Source: Acaryochloris sp. CCMEE 5410
Lineage (GTDB): Bacteria > Cyanobacteriota > Cyanobacteriia > Thermosynechococcales > Thermosynechococcaceae
Assembly: GCF_000238775.2 (NCBI RefSeq)
Contig: NZ_AFEJ02000001.1
Coordinates: 1,550,001 to 1,614,000 of the forward strand
DNA: 64,000 bases
Direction of reading: 5' to 3'
Shown in pieces: positions 8,436 through 20,201 of the stretch (position 1 is its first letter; every line of letters begins with the position of its first letter). The notes below the pieces were generated by a model, which was not told the origin of the DNA, did no database searches, and saw only the letters and a list, made by a program, of their open reading frames with translations. The translations under genes were made by a program, and so were the position numbers.

Positions 8436-9331
8436 GTTCTAACGATTCCGCTCCAACCCCTAAGCTGCTGATAACGGGTGCCAGTGGCTTTTTGGGATGG
8501 TATCTCTGCCAGGTTGCCCAATCCAGATGGCAGGTCTTTGGCACCGCTTATTCCCATGCCGTCGAGATCCCTGGATGCTCGATGGTGACGGTTGATTTAC
8601 GGGATTTTGCTAGCCTCAAACAGGTTTTGCAAACGGTTCAGCCGGATGCGGTCATTCACGCTGCTGCCCAAGCACGTCCCCATGTCTGTCAAGCCGAGCC
8701 CCAATCGACCCATGCTATCAATGTAGAGGCGTCCTGGACCCTCGCTGACTTATGTGGGGAGTCTCAAATTCCATTGCTGTTTGTCTCAACCGATTTGGTT
8801 TTTGATGGGCAAGATCCTCCCTATCAGGAATCTGATCTGGTTTCCCCCATCAATACCTATGGAGAACAGAAGGTAAAGGCAGAGCAAGGCATGGTGGAAC
8901 GCTACCCTTCCACAGTGATTGCTCGTATGCCTTTGATGTTTGGTGTGACGCCCCATGCAGCCAGTTTTATTCAACCGATGATCCAGAATTTAGAGGCAGG
9001 CATAGCGTTGCAGCTATTTGAGGATGAGTTTCGAACCCCTGTGAGTGGATTGGATGCGGCGCGTAGCATTCTGCTGGCGCTCGCCAAGGGGGAAGGATAT
9101 ATTCATCTAGGTGGCAAAGAACGTCTCTCTAGATATGAGATGGGGCAACAGTTAGTAGACTGCTTAGGATATCCGCCTAGCCTATTATCTGGCTGTTCTC
9201 AGATAGATGTATCCCTGTCTACTCCCCGCCCTGCAGATGTCTCTTTAGATAGTTCTCTCGCCTATTCTCTGGGCTATGAACCGAAGGTTTTTGGCCAGGC
9301 GCTTCGTCAGCTTGAATTGGGTTCAGGTTAA
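8429..9331 (+). CDS. RmlD-like NAD(P)-dependent sugar-nucleotide/SDR reductase
   Basis: The 300-residue extended short-chain dehydrogenase has the nucleotide-binding motif LLITGASGFLGWYL near the N-terminus, the DAVIHAAAQARPHVCQ segment, LFVSTDLVFDGQDPPY and the catalytic NTYGEQKVKAE (YxxxK). This is the domain plan of dTDP-4-dehydrorhamnose reductase. However, no other rhamnose genes are nearby, and many such cyanobacterial proteins have other substrates. The ATG at 8429 lies inside the end of the upstream alcohol dehydrogenase gene. The stop overlaps the convergent Ycf20 gene by four bases. The specific reaction is not assigned. Confidence 0.85.
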   Translation: MLSSNDSAPTPKLLITGASGFLGWYLCQVAQSRWQVFGTAYSHAVEIPGCSMVTVDLRDFASLKQVLQTVQPDAVIHAAAQARPHVCQAEPQSTHAINVEASWTLADLCGESQIPLLFVSTDLVFDGQDPPYQESDLVSPINTYGEQKVKAEQGMVERYPSTVIARMPLMFGVTPHAASFIQPMIQNLEAGIALQLFEDEFRTPVSGLDAARSILLALAKGEGYIHLGGKERLSRYEMGQQLVDCLGYPPSLLSGCSQIDVSLSTPRPADVSLDSSLAYSLGYEPKVFGQALRQLELGSG

Positions 9332-9678
9332 CTGCCCAACATAAAGGCAATCACAAATAAACCGTAGGTCAGTCCTAGTTTGAAGGTATTGAGAGCTTCT
9401 CCCCAGAGGGCTTTGCGAGCATTGCCCCGATTGCGATGAAAGATCCAGTTCACTACTTCTGTAAACAAGAGGACTAGGGCGGCGACGGTGATGTCGAGGT
9501 AGGCTAACTGACCTGCGATCGCAGCAAAGGATACGCCAATATAAATCCCAAACAACAGCGCAATCACCAGCACCGAAATCCGCCGCCAAGGGTTACGCAA
9601 TTCTTGCTTCAGTTGCTGGCCTAGACCAGAGACTAAGGTATTGAGACGGGTATTCTGCATTAAAAATGTTCCCTGCAA
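9328..9678 (-). CDS. Ycf20/DUF565 family membrane protein
   Basis: The 116-residue protein matches the Ycf20-like DUF565 family of cyanobacteria and plastids: LNTLVSGLGQQL, then RNPWRRISVLVIALLFGIYI, and a second half with TEVVNWIFHRNRG and FKLGLTYGLFVIAFMLGS. Three hydrophobic segments (about residues 35-57, 62-82 and 97-115) suggest an integral membrane protein. In algae the family has been linked to non-photochemical quenching, but the bacterial role is not established. ATG codons at 9678 and 9660 (MQNTRLN) are both possible starts; the second is closer to family N-termini. Confidence 0.85.
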   Translation of the reverse strand: MQGTFLMQNTRLNTLVSGLGQQLKQELRNPWRRISVLVIALLFGIYIGVSFAAIAGQLAYLDITVAALVLLFTEVVNWIFHRNRGNARKALWGEALNTFKLGLTYGLFVIAFMLGS

Positions 9679-9681
9679 CAG

Positions 9682-10002
9682 TTATGACTGAACCTGGGTT
9701 GAAATCCAGTTGAGATAGGGCATCGAACCTGCCGTCACGGGCAAAGCAATGATCTCTGGTACATCATAGGTGTGTAATTCACGCACTTTCGTTTCTAAGT
9801 CCGCAAATTTATCCTGTTGAGTCTTGATCATCAACTGCCATTCTGGCTCATTCTGCACCTTGTTATCCCAGGTATAGATGGATGATACGGGAAATAGACT
9901 GACACAGGCCGCCAGGTGATCTCGAACGAGAAGCGCTGCGATCGCAACCGCTTCATCTTCAGAAGAGGCAGTAATCATCACCACAATCGCGTCTGTTTCC
10001 AT
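9682..10002 (-). CDS. cutA: divalent-cation tolerance protein CutA
   Basis: The 106-residue protein has CutA1 signatures: VMITASSEDEAVAIAALLV, LAACVSLFPVSSIYTWDNKV and VRELHTYDVPEIIALPV. CutA proteins form very stable trimers with a ferredoxin-like fold and were named for copper tolerance in E. coli. Their actual function remains unclear and metal sensing is disputed, and in cyanobacteria they have not been firmly linked to copper. The Cys in LAACVS is the conserved one. Its start lies just upstream of Ycf20 on the same strand (three-base gap to that ORF), so the two may be co-transcribed. Confidence 0.93.
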   Translation of the reverse strand: METDAIVVMITASSEDEAVAIAALLVRDHLAACVSLFPVSSIYTWDNKVQNEPEWQLMIKTQQDKFADLETKVRELHTYDVPEIIALPVTAGSMPYLNWISTQVQS

Positions 10003-10299
10003 GCTCGAAAATCACTAGTTGGGTTCAACAACAGTGTATCGGCTATTGGGTCTAATCTGGCATGGCAGTCTGATCAATGCTTAGGATTCGCATTCGCAGA
10101 TGACCCATCAACCATAACCCTAAATATTTCTTATTTTGGATTAATCCGGAACTATACAGCAAATTCAAAGAATGAGAGCTAAAAATCTTATTTTTTTGCT
10201 CAAGGCTGATAATTCACCACCATTAACGATGCCAGGCAAACTGTATGTCTAGGGCACCTTAAAGGATATGCAGCTTAGATTAAGACCACATCTTTGAAT

Positions 10300-12462
10300 A
10301 TGGTCAACGAGTCCTCACCGAAGCGCTGGGAATTCAGAGCCCAAGACATTCCCGCGCTCTTTGCATCCGAAGCAGACTGTGACCTTCTTTTGCAGTCGTA
10401 TCGTGTGCGCGCTGATGGCATTATGGTGGCCATGAACGGCTTTTTATGCCTTGTTTGTTTTGCCCTTGCTCCCCTACGCAATACAGGAGCTGCAGCATTA
10501 GCGATTGGAGTTCCGACATTGCTCCTCTCCCTTTGGCTAAGACATCGCCATTCGGGTGAGTTAGGGACGCGACTCTATATGGCCTGTGGCTTTATGATCT
10601 ACACGGCTTTAATTATTCATCAGAACGGAGGTGTGACCGAAGCCCATTTTTCTGCCTTTGGACTGATTGGGGTCCTCCTTTACTATCGCGACTGGCGCAC
10701 CATTCTTACTGCTACCGTATTTATCTACTTACATCATTTCGTCTTGGGTTATGGCCAAACATTAGGTTGGCCCATTTATGTGTTTGCTGACTCCCATTTT
10801 TGGCGGATGTTTGTCAGTCATGTGCTCTATTTCCTTCCCTTTGTGGGGATGATGTCCTATCTCTCTATTTGGCTACGACGAGAAGGCTATGAAAACCAAC
10901 AGGATCTAATTGCCCTTAGACAAGCAGAACAGGAATTAATTCAATTTAATGAAGTCCTAGAAAAGCGGGTTGAAGAACGGACGTTTGCATTGCAAGCCGC
11001 AAAACTGGAAGCGGATCGTGCCAACCAGGCTAAAAGCGAATTTCTGGCCAATATGAGTCATGAACTCCGTACTCCCCTCAACGGCATCCTCGGTTACGCC
11101 CAAATTCTTAGCCGTTCCAAAACTCTATCCGCTGACGATAGAAACGGGGTAGGTGTCATATTAGATAGCGGTTCCCACCTATTGTCACTGATCAACGATG
11201 TCCTTGACTTAGCCAAAATCGAAGCCGGTAAACTGGAGCTTGTTCCGACCACCACATCTTTACCTAACCTCTTGCAAAGGGTCGTGGATATCTGCCAAAT
11301 CAAGGCCACGCAGAAGGGACTTCAGTTCTCGTATAAACCTAGTCCCCAGTTACCTGAAGGAATATTGGCTGACGAGAAATTGCTTTCTCAGGTACTGATC
11401 AATCTCATCGGCAACGCGATTAAGTTTACCAATGCGGGGACTGTGACCTTCCAGATTGAAGTCTCCAAGGGGAGTGATGAACAGGTTTCTCTAATGTTCA
11501 AGGTGATCGATACAGGCAGGGGCATTGCCGAAGAAGATATAGACAAACTATTTGAGGCATTTGAACAAGTTGGAGATCATCACAAACAGTCTGAAGGAAC
11601 TGGATTAGGTCTCGCCATTAGCCAACGCATTGTTCAACTCATGGGGGGGACGATTCACATCAACAGCAAGCCGGGGGATGGTAGCGAATTTTGGTTCATA
11701 CTAGACTTCCCGCTGGTCGAAAGTGGGAAAAAGCGACAACCCTTCCGATCTCGTCAGCGGATCATCGGCTACCAAACTTCCCACAACCGACAGGGTGAGA
11801 TTCCCCTTACTCTTCTGGTTGTAGATGATCATGGGGAGAATCGAGCTGTTTTGCTCAATCTGCTTGAGCCTCTTGGATTTACTGTGATTGAAGCAGAAGA
11901 CGGTCAAGTCGGGTTAGAGCAAATTCGCCGACACCGCCCGGATTTAATCATCACCGATCTAGCCATGCCCATCATGGATGGTTTTGAGTTTCTGCGGCAT
12001 ATTCGTGAAGACGAAAACTTTAAAGCAACGAAAGTGATTGTCTCTTCTGCTTCAGTATCACGATCAGATCAGCAGATGGCCTTGGAGCAAGGTGGAGATG
12101 CCTTTTTAGCCAAACCAATTGAGATCAGCTTACTCTTTCAAATGATCGCTGAACAATTAAGCATTAGCTGGCTCTATGAGGAGGGGGAGCAACCTCTTGC
12201 ATCTGAGACGGTCCCAACTGAGATCATCCTACCCTCGACTACAGTGCTCGAAGAGCTATTCGCTTTATCTCAGTACGGTGACGTATTTCGTCTAAAGGAA
12301 AAACTGAATGCATTGGTAGAGTCAGATCCGATGTATACTCCTTTCGCTCAGCCCATTTTGGAATTGACCAAGTTATTTATGGTCGAAGAAATTGCAGAGA
12401 TGCTGAGCACCCAGTTAGAAGAGAAACTGGCTCTATCGGTTGCGAGTAAACCAACAGATTAA
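10300..12462 (+). CDS. hybrid sensor histidine kinase/response regulator
   Basis: With ATG 10300 as start (a TTG at 10294 is the alternative), the 720-residue protein has an N-terminal membrane domain of about six helices (residues 40-200). Its segment [18 protein letters not shown] followed by LYYRDWRT is typical of a sensor domain seen in chemoreceptors and diguanylate cyclases. A coiled coil follows, then HisKA with the phospho-accepting His in [19 protein letters not shown] (about residue 254), and HATPase_c with N, G1 (VIDTGRGI) and G2 (GTGLGLAI) boxes. A receiver domain has the phosphorylatable Asp in [12 protein letters not shown] (about 553) and Lys in LAKPIE. About 100 C-terminal residues form a helical tail with no recognisable HPt His. 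The signal and output are unknown. Confidence 0.92.
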   Translation: MVNESSPKRWEFRAQDIPALFASEADCDLLLQSYRVRADGIMVAMNGFLCLVCFALAPLRNTGAAALAIGVPTLLLSLWLRHRHSGELGTRLYMACGFMIYTALIIHQNGGVTEAHFSAFGLIGVLLYYRDWRTILTATVFIYLHHFVLGYGQTLGWPIYVFADSHFWRMFVSHVLYFLPFVGMMSYLSIWLRREGYENQQDLIALRQAEQELIQFNEVLEKRVEERTFALQAAKLEADRANQAKSEFLANMSHELRTPLNGILGYAQILSRSKTLSADDRNGVGVILDSGSHLLSLINDVLDLAKIEAGKLELVPTTTSLPNLLQRVVDICQIKATQKGLQFSYKPSPQLPEGILADEKLLSQVLINLIGNAIKFTNAGTVTFQIEVSKGSDEQVSLMFKVIDTGRGIAEEDIDKLFEAFEQVGDHHKQSEGTGLGLAISQRIVQLMGGTIHINSKPGDGSEFWFILDFPLVESGKKRQPFRSRQRIIGYQTSHNRQGEIPLTLLVVDDHGENRAVLLNLLEPLGFTVIEAEDGQVGLEQIRRHRPDLIITDLAMPIMDGFEFLRHIREDENFKATKVIVSSASVSRSDQQMALEQGGDAFLAKPIEISLLFQMIAEQLSISWLYEEGEQPLASETVPTEIILPSTTVLEELFALSQYGDVFRLKEKLNALVESDPMYTPFAQPILELTKLFMVEEIAEMLSTQLEEKLALSVASKPTD

Positions 12463-12711
12463 AAAAACAGGCGTTCTTCACTACACGTTCCTAGCCCTTT
12501 AGTAATGAGGCTGGCAAATCATGGTGCGTGCTAAGGATCTATCTCATATATTTTGGCTAAGATAAATATTCCTAAATACCGGATAGTAAATCTTTCCCTG
12601 GGAACAGTATGATAAACCCCTTTCAAATTCCGTTTTCAGTTTGATCGCGGACGCAGGGATTTTATTTTCATGCTTAAGCCTTAATTCCATCGCACTTCAC
12701 ACAAGGCATCC

Positions 12712-14325
12712 ATGCAAATTATCTGGCTTCTGATTAAAGCATCTTGGATCAGTGCGACCCTAGCGATTCTGACTGGGATTACCAGTGGGGTTTGCAGTGC
12801 CCGGCTGATTGCTTTGGTTAATTCTGCCATTAGCCAGAACGCTACTCAGTCACTGCTTATCTCCTTTGCCGGGTTGTCTGTTTTGGCCTTTGTGACCGGG
12901 AGTCTGTCTCAGTTTCTACTGGTTGATCTGGCCCAAAATTCTGTCTATCAATTGCGCCTGCGTTTGAGTCAGCGAATACTTGCATCTTCCCTACGACAGC
13001 TAGAACAGTTAGGCCCCAGCCGACTGTTTGCTGTCTTAACCCAAGATGTGCAGGCCATTTCTAATACCGTTTTTGTGATTCCATTCTTGTGTATTGACCT
13101 TGCGGTCGTGGGTGGATGCTTGATCTATCTGGGTTGGTTGTCGATTTGGGTCTTTCTGATTGTGGCGGCTTTTATGGTCGTTGCGATTCCCTTGGTCCAG
13201 CTGTTGCTCAACTTTGCCTATCGCTATTTGAATCTGGCCCGTCAAGAAGATGATCAACTGTTTACCCATTTTCGGAGCATCACCGATGGCCTCAAAGAAC
13301 TGAAGCTGCATTCTGTCCGCAGGCAGACTTTTTTTACCGAAGATCTATCTGTCAGTGCGGGGAAATCGCGTCAGTTCCAAAAAAATGCCTTTAAGTTTGC
13401 AGCATTATCTAGTGGCGGCGGCCAGTTCCTATTCTTTCTGCTGCTGGGGGTACTTCTGTTTGGCGTCCCCGAGATCTTACCTTCCACTCAAGCCGTTTTA
13501 CCTGCCTATATCCTCACCCTGTCTTATCTGATGGGACCTTTGGGAAATATTATCCAACGCTTGCCCAATCTCGCCAGCGCCAATGTCTCCATTCAAAAAG
13601 TCAACCAAATGGGATTGAAGCTGGCTGAACATGCTGAGGTAGAAACGGTTGTAACCAAACCCACTCCCAAGGATTGGAACCAGTTGAAATTAGCAGGGGT
13701 GGTCCATACCTATCAAGATCCAGGGGCAGATCATCAGTTTAGGGTGGGACCGATTGACCTGACGATTAATTCAGGAGAACTCGTCTTTATTGTCGGCGGC
13801 AATGGCAGTGGCAAATCTACTCTGGCAAAGCTGATTACAGGTTTATACACCCCTGAGTCAGGAGAGATCCATTTGGATGCTGAACCAATTGTAGATACTA
13901 ATCGTGAGTGGTATCGGCAGCTTTTTTCGACGGTTTTTGCAGACTATTATCTGTTTGAACGATTAATCAGCGAGGAGTTCTCTACCCTGGATGCCCAAGC
14001 TCGGGCCTATTTGCGCAAATTAGAGCTGGAGCAGAAGGTCTCCGTACAGGATGGACAGCTATCCACCACGGGACTCTCTCAAGGCCAGCGAAAACGGTTA
14101 GCCCTGTTGTCTGCCTATCTAGAGAATCGATCCATATACTTGTTTGACGAATGGGCTGCGGACCAAGATCCCATTTTTCGGGAGATCTTTTACACGCAAC
14201 TGTTAGCAGAACTCAAACAGCGAGGCAAAACCGTACTTGTGATTAGCCATGATGACCATTTCTTTCATCTGGCAGACCGGATTATCAAGCTCGATTATGG
14301 TCGAATCGAATCTGATCAGGACTAA
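12712..14325 (+). CDS. SyrD/PvdE-type cyclic peptide ABC exporter, C-terminus altered by IS insertion
   Basis: The 537-residue half-transporter has an N-terminal six-helix permease domain (residues about 10-290) and an ABC ATPase domain: Walker A VGGNGSGKST, signature LSQGQRKRLAL, Walker B IYLFDEWAADQDP and H-loop VISHDDHF. The fold and the Walker B variant DEWAADQ are typical of the cyclic peptide or siderophore exporter family (SyrD, PvdE). No peptide synthetase gene is near, so the substrate is unknown. The stop codon at 14323-14325 belongs to the inserted IS: its left inverted repeat starts at 14317, so the final Gln-Asp and stop are IS-encoded. Removing the IS and one target copy gives an uninterrupted end reading ESDEYLAGKQR, stop at 15482-15484, eight to nine residues longer. 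The ATPase core is intact. Confidence 0.88.
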   Translation: MQIIWLLIKASWISATLAILTGITSGVCSARLIALVNSAISQNATQSLLISFAGLSVLAFVTGSLSQFLLVDLAQNSVYQLRLRLSQRILASSLRQLEQLGPSRLFAVLTQDVQAISNTVFVIPFLCIDLAVVGGCLIYLGWLSIWVFLIVAAFMVVAIPLVQLLLNFAYRYLNLARQEDDQLFTHFRSITDGLKELKLHSVRRQTFFTEDLSVSAGKSRQFQKNAFKFAALSSGGGQFLFFLLLGVLLFGVPEILPSTQAVLPAYILTLSYLMGPLGNIIQRLPNLASANVSIQKVNQMGLKLAEHAEVETVVTKPTPKDWNQLKLAGVVHTYQDPGADHQFRVGPIDLTINSGELVFIVGGNGSGKSTLAKLITGLYTPESGEIHLDAEPIVDTNREWYRQLFSTVFADYYLFERLISEEFSTLDAQARAYLRKLELEQKVSVQDGQLSTTGLSQGQRKRLALLSAYLENRSIYLFDEWAADQDPIFREIFYTQLLAELKQRGKTVLVISHDDHFFHLADRIIKLDYGRIESDQD

Positions 14326-15452
14326 CGCATTGACAGAAATTACCCCCAATGTTCAAGAGAGCCATCCCAGCAGTGGTTGTTCAAGAATGAATTGTCGAGC
14401 AACCTCTTGATATAACTTGCGTTGTAGGGCATACCAGTTGTCTATCTGTTGGTGCCAAACTTGTAATTCCAGCTCCACAAAAGCCCTAAGAGCACAAAAC
14501 ACATGGGTATGAACAGCCTCAGTTAAACGCACACGAAACCGCTGAAGTCCACACAATTGTTTGCCTGCACGATGAAAGCATTCAATGCCCCAATGGAGTG
14601 TGTGTAAATGCTCAAACTCAGCTTTACCTGCAATAGCAAGCTCCTTCGGGTCTGGCGCATACAGAAGGTAATAGCGACACGATTCGTTTTGAATCGCTGG
14701 CAAAAAACCTTCACGATGCCCACCCCTTTGAGGTAAACATGTAATCCTTGTTCAGGGATGACAAGGGTATCCACGCGTTGATACTGGCTCTGGCCCAATC
14801 GCACCTGTCGATTTTTGGCAACACCAACCAGGAATCCCAATTGCACGTCTTTGAGTAAATTGAGATTGGCCTTGGATGCATACCAAGCATCGCTGGTGAA
14901 GGTCGTCGGTCGAAGCCCCCAAGCTAAAACCTCTTGGAGCATTTCCTGGAGATATTGATTCTTGGTTTGCCCTCCTGTTTGTCATAAATACGATAGTTAA
15001 TGGGGACTCTCAAGCCATTGGGACTGGTGTAGTACAGGGTGATTAAGGGGATTCCCAAATCGGTTTGCTATGTTTGCTACTCCAGTAATATCCCAACAGG
15101 TCCATTTTCTTGGGGTTGCTGTAGAGTTTCTCAAGAACAGTATCATCAGCACTCAAAACGCCTCCGGTCAGCTCAATCCATTCATTGTCTGCAAGTAAAT
15201 CAAATAGATCTTTGGGCTCATAGCGTTCTCGAAGCAAAAAGCGGTTGATGCTGTCGTGAGAAACATCTTTGAGGATTTCTGCCATATGGCTGCATCCATC
15301 TCCTTGGGGTTGAGCTAGGAGATAGCGGACATAAAGGTCTTGGGTGCACTGAGCAGTTGAAGGCTTGCTGGGTATTCGCAACAGAGGGAGAACATTAACG
15401 GCCTTTATCTTTCAACCCACAAAATAAAACCCGTGTCAATGCGTAAGTCCTG
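14317..15452 (-). mobile_element. Insertion sequence, 1136 bp, with 19-bp ends and 5-bp target duplication
   Basis: The left end CAGGACTAACGCATTGACA (14317-14335) and the right end (15434-15452) are inverted repeats matching at 18 of 19 bases. The 5-bp direct repeat CTGAT flanks them at 14312-14316 and 15453-15457, as expected of a target-site duplication. The single transposase gene is on the minus strand and is broken (separate entry). End sequences containing GGACTTACGCA are common in cyanobacterial IS4-superfamily elements, including IS701-type. The element probably cannot move by itself now. It sits exactly at the 3' end of the SyrD-type exporter gene. Confidence 0.88.
14353..15381 (-). 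pseudogene. IS4/IS701-like DDE transposase, frameshifted at three places
   Basis: Four consecutive minus-strand reading segments join into one transposase-like protein. The first (15381-15043) has VSHDSINRFLLRERYEPKDL and GGVLSADDTVLEK, where the Asp in LSADD is a likely catalytic residue. The second continues as TLYYTSPNGLRVPINYRIY then DKQEG (about 15050-14965). The third contains TFTSDAWYASKANL, a likely second catalytic Asp, to about 14700. The last has CRYYLLYAPDPKELA and LHWGIECFHRAGKQL, where the Glu in WGIECFHR is the likely third catalytic residue. Frame changes near 15050, 14965 and 14700 make it non-functional unless they are sequencing errors. Family assignment is by the motif pattern D, D, E and not by search. 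Confidence 0.8.
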
Positions 15453-15529
15453 CTGATGAGTATCTGGCTGGTAAACAGCGTTAAGCCATTAATGATGAAC
15501 CAAGCCAGCGAGGATTTGATTTTCGAAAA

Positions 15530-16405
15530 CTAGCCCACTAATGCAGGTTCACCCACTCGACCAGAGAGCACTGGCGCTGCATCAAATAAGTCAGAGCACA
15601 GCACTTCGCAGGAATTATTCGGACTTTCAATCAGCTTGATGCGATGAAGTTCGGCTCCAATTTTGAGGATCGGCTCTCGCAAGAGTTTGGCGATATAGAA
15701 TGCAATATTTTCAGCCGTGGGAACGACCTTTTCAAAGTAGGGAATGTCTTTATTCAAGAAGGTATGGTCAAGGGGTTCTAGGACCACATCGTCGACCAGG
15801 CTTTGGAGAGCGACTAAATCCACAATCATGCCTGTCCGGGCATCCACCTCACCTTTGACGGTCACTTCTAGGTGGTAGTTATGGCCATGACCATGAGGTC
15901 GAGCGCATTTGCCATAGATTTCGCAGTTTTCTTCAAAACTCAGTTCGGGAAGTGCCAATCGATGCGCAGCACTAAAATGACTTCCAACAGTTAAATAGGC
16001 TTCCATGCCAGCTCCTTTATAGTCGGCCCAAAGTTTGGGATGTTCAAAAAGTTGAATATTTACTAATGGCAAGTGGGGGGCTAACCGCTGCCAGATCACC
16101 CGGGCCAGATGCTCCGTGGTAGGCAAGGTTTCCTGAAACTCGGGCCATACCTCATTTAGATAGGAAAAATTGAGGGGGTCAGTAACCTCCCGCTTAATCA
16201 CTTGCTTGACATCCGAGAGATTTAAAACCATCCCATATTGATCGAGTTCGCCCCACATGGAAACAAACAGTTCATAGTTATGGCCATGACCCGGGGAACG
16301 CGTACATAGACCAAATTTTTCCTGATTTTCTGATGCAGATAGCTCAGGTAACCAATACCGATGGCTGGCAGAAAACTCAGCGCGTCGGTGGATAAGACAT
16401 TTCAT
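15530..16405 (-). CDS. tandem 6-pyruvoyl-tetrahydropterin synthase/QueD-fold protein
   Basis: The start is taken as ATG 16405 (MKCLIHRRAEFSASHRYW), because the 18 upstream residues of the longer frame look non-coding. The protein, about 291 residues, is two fused PTPS-like domains of about 140 residues each. Domain 1 has FSASHRYW and FGLCTRSPGHGHNYEL; domain 2 has FSAAHRLALPEL and YGKCARPHGHGHNYHL. In this family the His residues of SASH and HGH bind zinc and the Cys of the C-x5-HGH type motif is catalytic. Both copies keep the Cys and the HGH triad. Related single-domain enzymes make 6-carboxytetrahydropterin for queuosine or tetrahydropterins. The role of the tandem form is not certain. It lies between crtB and the IS. 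Confidence 0.88.
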   Translation of the reverse strand: MKCLIHRRAEFSASHRYWLPELSASENQEKFGLCTRSPGHGHNYELFVSMWGELDQYGMVLNLSDVKQVIKREVTDPLNFSYLNEVWPEFQETLPTTEHLARVIWQRLAPHLPLVNIQLFEHPKLWADYKGAGMEAYLTVGSHFSAAHRLALPELSFEENCEIYGKCARPHGHGHNYHLEVTVKGEVDARTGMIVDLVALQSLVDDVVLEPLDHTFLNKDIPYFEKVVPTAENIAFYIAKLLREPILKIGAELHRIKLIESPNNSCEVLCSDLFDAAPVLSGRVGEPALVG

Positions 16406-16509
16406 AACAGGGCAAACCGTAGCAACAGCCGTTCTTCGTTGGAGACACGGCGATAACATTTCTTAAAATTTTAACCTATGGCTCAGGTTCTCTGGGTGAA
16501 GCCAAAAGC

Positions 16510-18883
<2,374 letters not shown>

Positions 18884-19172
18884 TTATGTCCCTTGGATTA
18901 CAGCGTCTTTTCTGAACCACCGACCTACCAAGTGGGGGTTCACAGCCCTAATTATACCTTTGCAAACTGTAACAATTCAGAAAATCTGAAAAAAATATAA
19001 ATTTTCTGAAATTAACGAATGCAGATATTGCATGACACCTTCTACTTTGGTGAGATTCATCGCCACCAGGTTTTGGATTCAACTTGCTGTACTGGTAAAC
19101 CGCTCAAACCCTGTCAGTACAAGATCTTGTTATATTTAAGAGCAACTTAAGCTTTTCACCCAGTTCCCTTCA

Positions 19173-20159
19173 ATGAACATTCTCTTTGTCCTGATTGCTC
19201 TTCTCGCCCTGGTTACCGTTGGTATTGCAGTTTACCTACTCACTGCCCGCAGCTATAATTCTGCGGACTCTGTGGCCAACTCCTACGATCAGTGGACGGA
19301 AGACGGCATTTTAGAATTTTACTGGGGTGAACATATTCATTTAGGGCATTATGGCTCCCCTCCCCATCGTAAAAACTTCTTGCAAGCCAAATATGATTTT
19401 GTCCATGAGATGGTGGCCTGGGGCGGGCTGGATAAATTCCCAGCCGGGACAACCCTTTTAGATGTGGGCTGTGGCTTCGGCGGCAGTAGTCGAGTCTTGG
19501 CCAAAGACTATGGTTTTTCCGTTACTGGGGTAACCATTAGTCCTAAACAAGTTGAGCGGGCTAGGGAATTAACCCCAGACGGGGTAGATGCTCAATTCAA
19601 AGTGGATGATGCCATGGCTTTGTCTTATCCAGATGCCAGCTTTGATGTGGTCTGGTCCGTGGAGGCTGGCCCCCATATGCCCGACAAAGCCGTATTTGCC
19701 AAAGAGCTGATGAGAGTCCTGAAGCCTGGTGGTGTATTAGTGCTTGCAGATTGGAACCAACGGGATGATCGCCAAAAACCCCTGAACTTCTGGGAGCGAC
19801 CTGTGATGCGCCAACTGCTGGATCAATGGTCCCATCCTGCTTTTGCTAGTATTGAAGGCTTTTCTGAAGAACTGGCTGCCACGGGGTTCGTCGAAGGCAA
19901 GGTGATTACGTCCGATTGGACAAAAGAGACATTGCCGTCTTGGTTAGATTCTATTTGGCAGGGCGTAGCCCGTCCGGCTGGCTTAGTAAAGTTTGGTTTT
20001 TCTGGCTTATTAAAATCTTTGCGAGAAGTCCCTACGATTTTGTTGATGCGGTTGGCCTTTGGGACTGGACTGTGTCGATTTGGTATGTTTCGGGCTCAAC
20101 GTGCCCATACGCCCATGAATTCCCATGCAGGCACGGTCAGCGAAATAGCTCAGGTCTAA
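19173..20159 (+). CDS. 2-methyl-6-phytyl/solanyl-benzoquinol methyltransferase (Sll0418-like)
   Basis: The 328-residue protein has a hydrophobic N-terminal anchor (residues 1-24) and a class I SAM-dependent methyltransferase domain. Motif I is LDVGCGFGGSSRVLA; later motifs are VDDAMALSYPDASFDVVWS and LKPGGVLVLADWNQRD. The pattern SNSYDQWTEDGILEFYWGEH-type (SYDQWTEDGILEFYWGE here) and EAGPHMPDKAVFAKELMRVL recall Synechocystis Sll0418. That enzyme methylates MPBQ and MSBQ for tocopherol and plastoquinone. The assignment is from memory of that protein; the related gamma-tocopherol methyltransferase is a less likely alternative. It is divergent from the crtP-crtB operon, a location sensible for a prenyl-lipid gene. 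Confidence 0.88.
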   Translation: MNILFVLIALLALVTVGIAVYLLTARSYNSADSVANSYDQWTEDGILEFYWGEHIHLGHYGSPPHRKNFLQAKYDFVHEMVAWGGLDKFPAGTTLLDVGCGFGGSSRVLAKDYGFSVTGVTISPKQVERARELTPDGVDAQFKVDDAMALSYPDASFDVVWSVEAGPHMPDKAVFAKELMRVLKPGGVLVLADWNQRDDRQKPLNFWERPVMRQLLDQWSHPAFASIEGFSEELAATGFVEGKVITSDWTKETLPSWLDSIWQGVARPAGLVKFGFSGLLKSLREVPTILLMRLAFGTGLCRFGMFRAQRAHTPMNSHAGTVSEIAQV

Positions 20160-20201
20160 AGGGATTTTGAGTAGGGGCTATTTCTATCGGCTTTGCCTCT
20201 G

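Noticed and set aside
16406-16459. N-terminal 18 residues of the tandem PTPS frame
   Set aside because: Sequence before MKCLIHRR is unlike PTPS N-termini; ATG 16405 gives a normal PTPS start.
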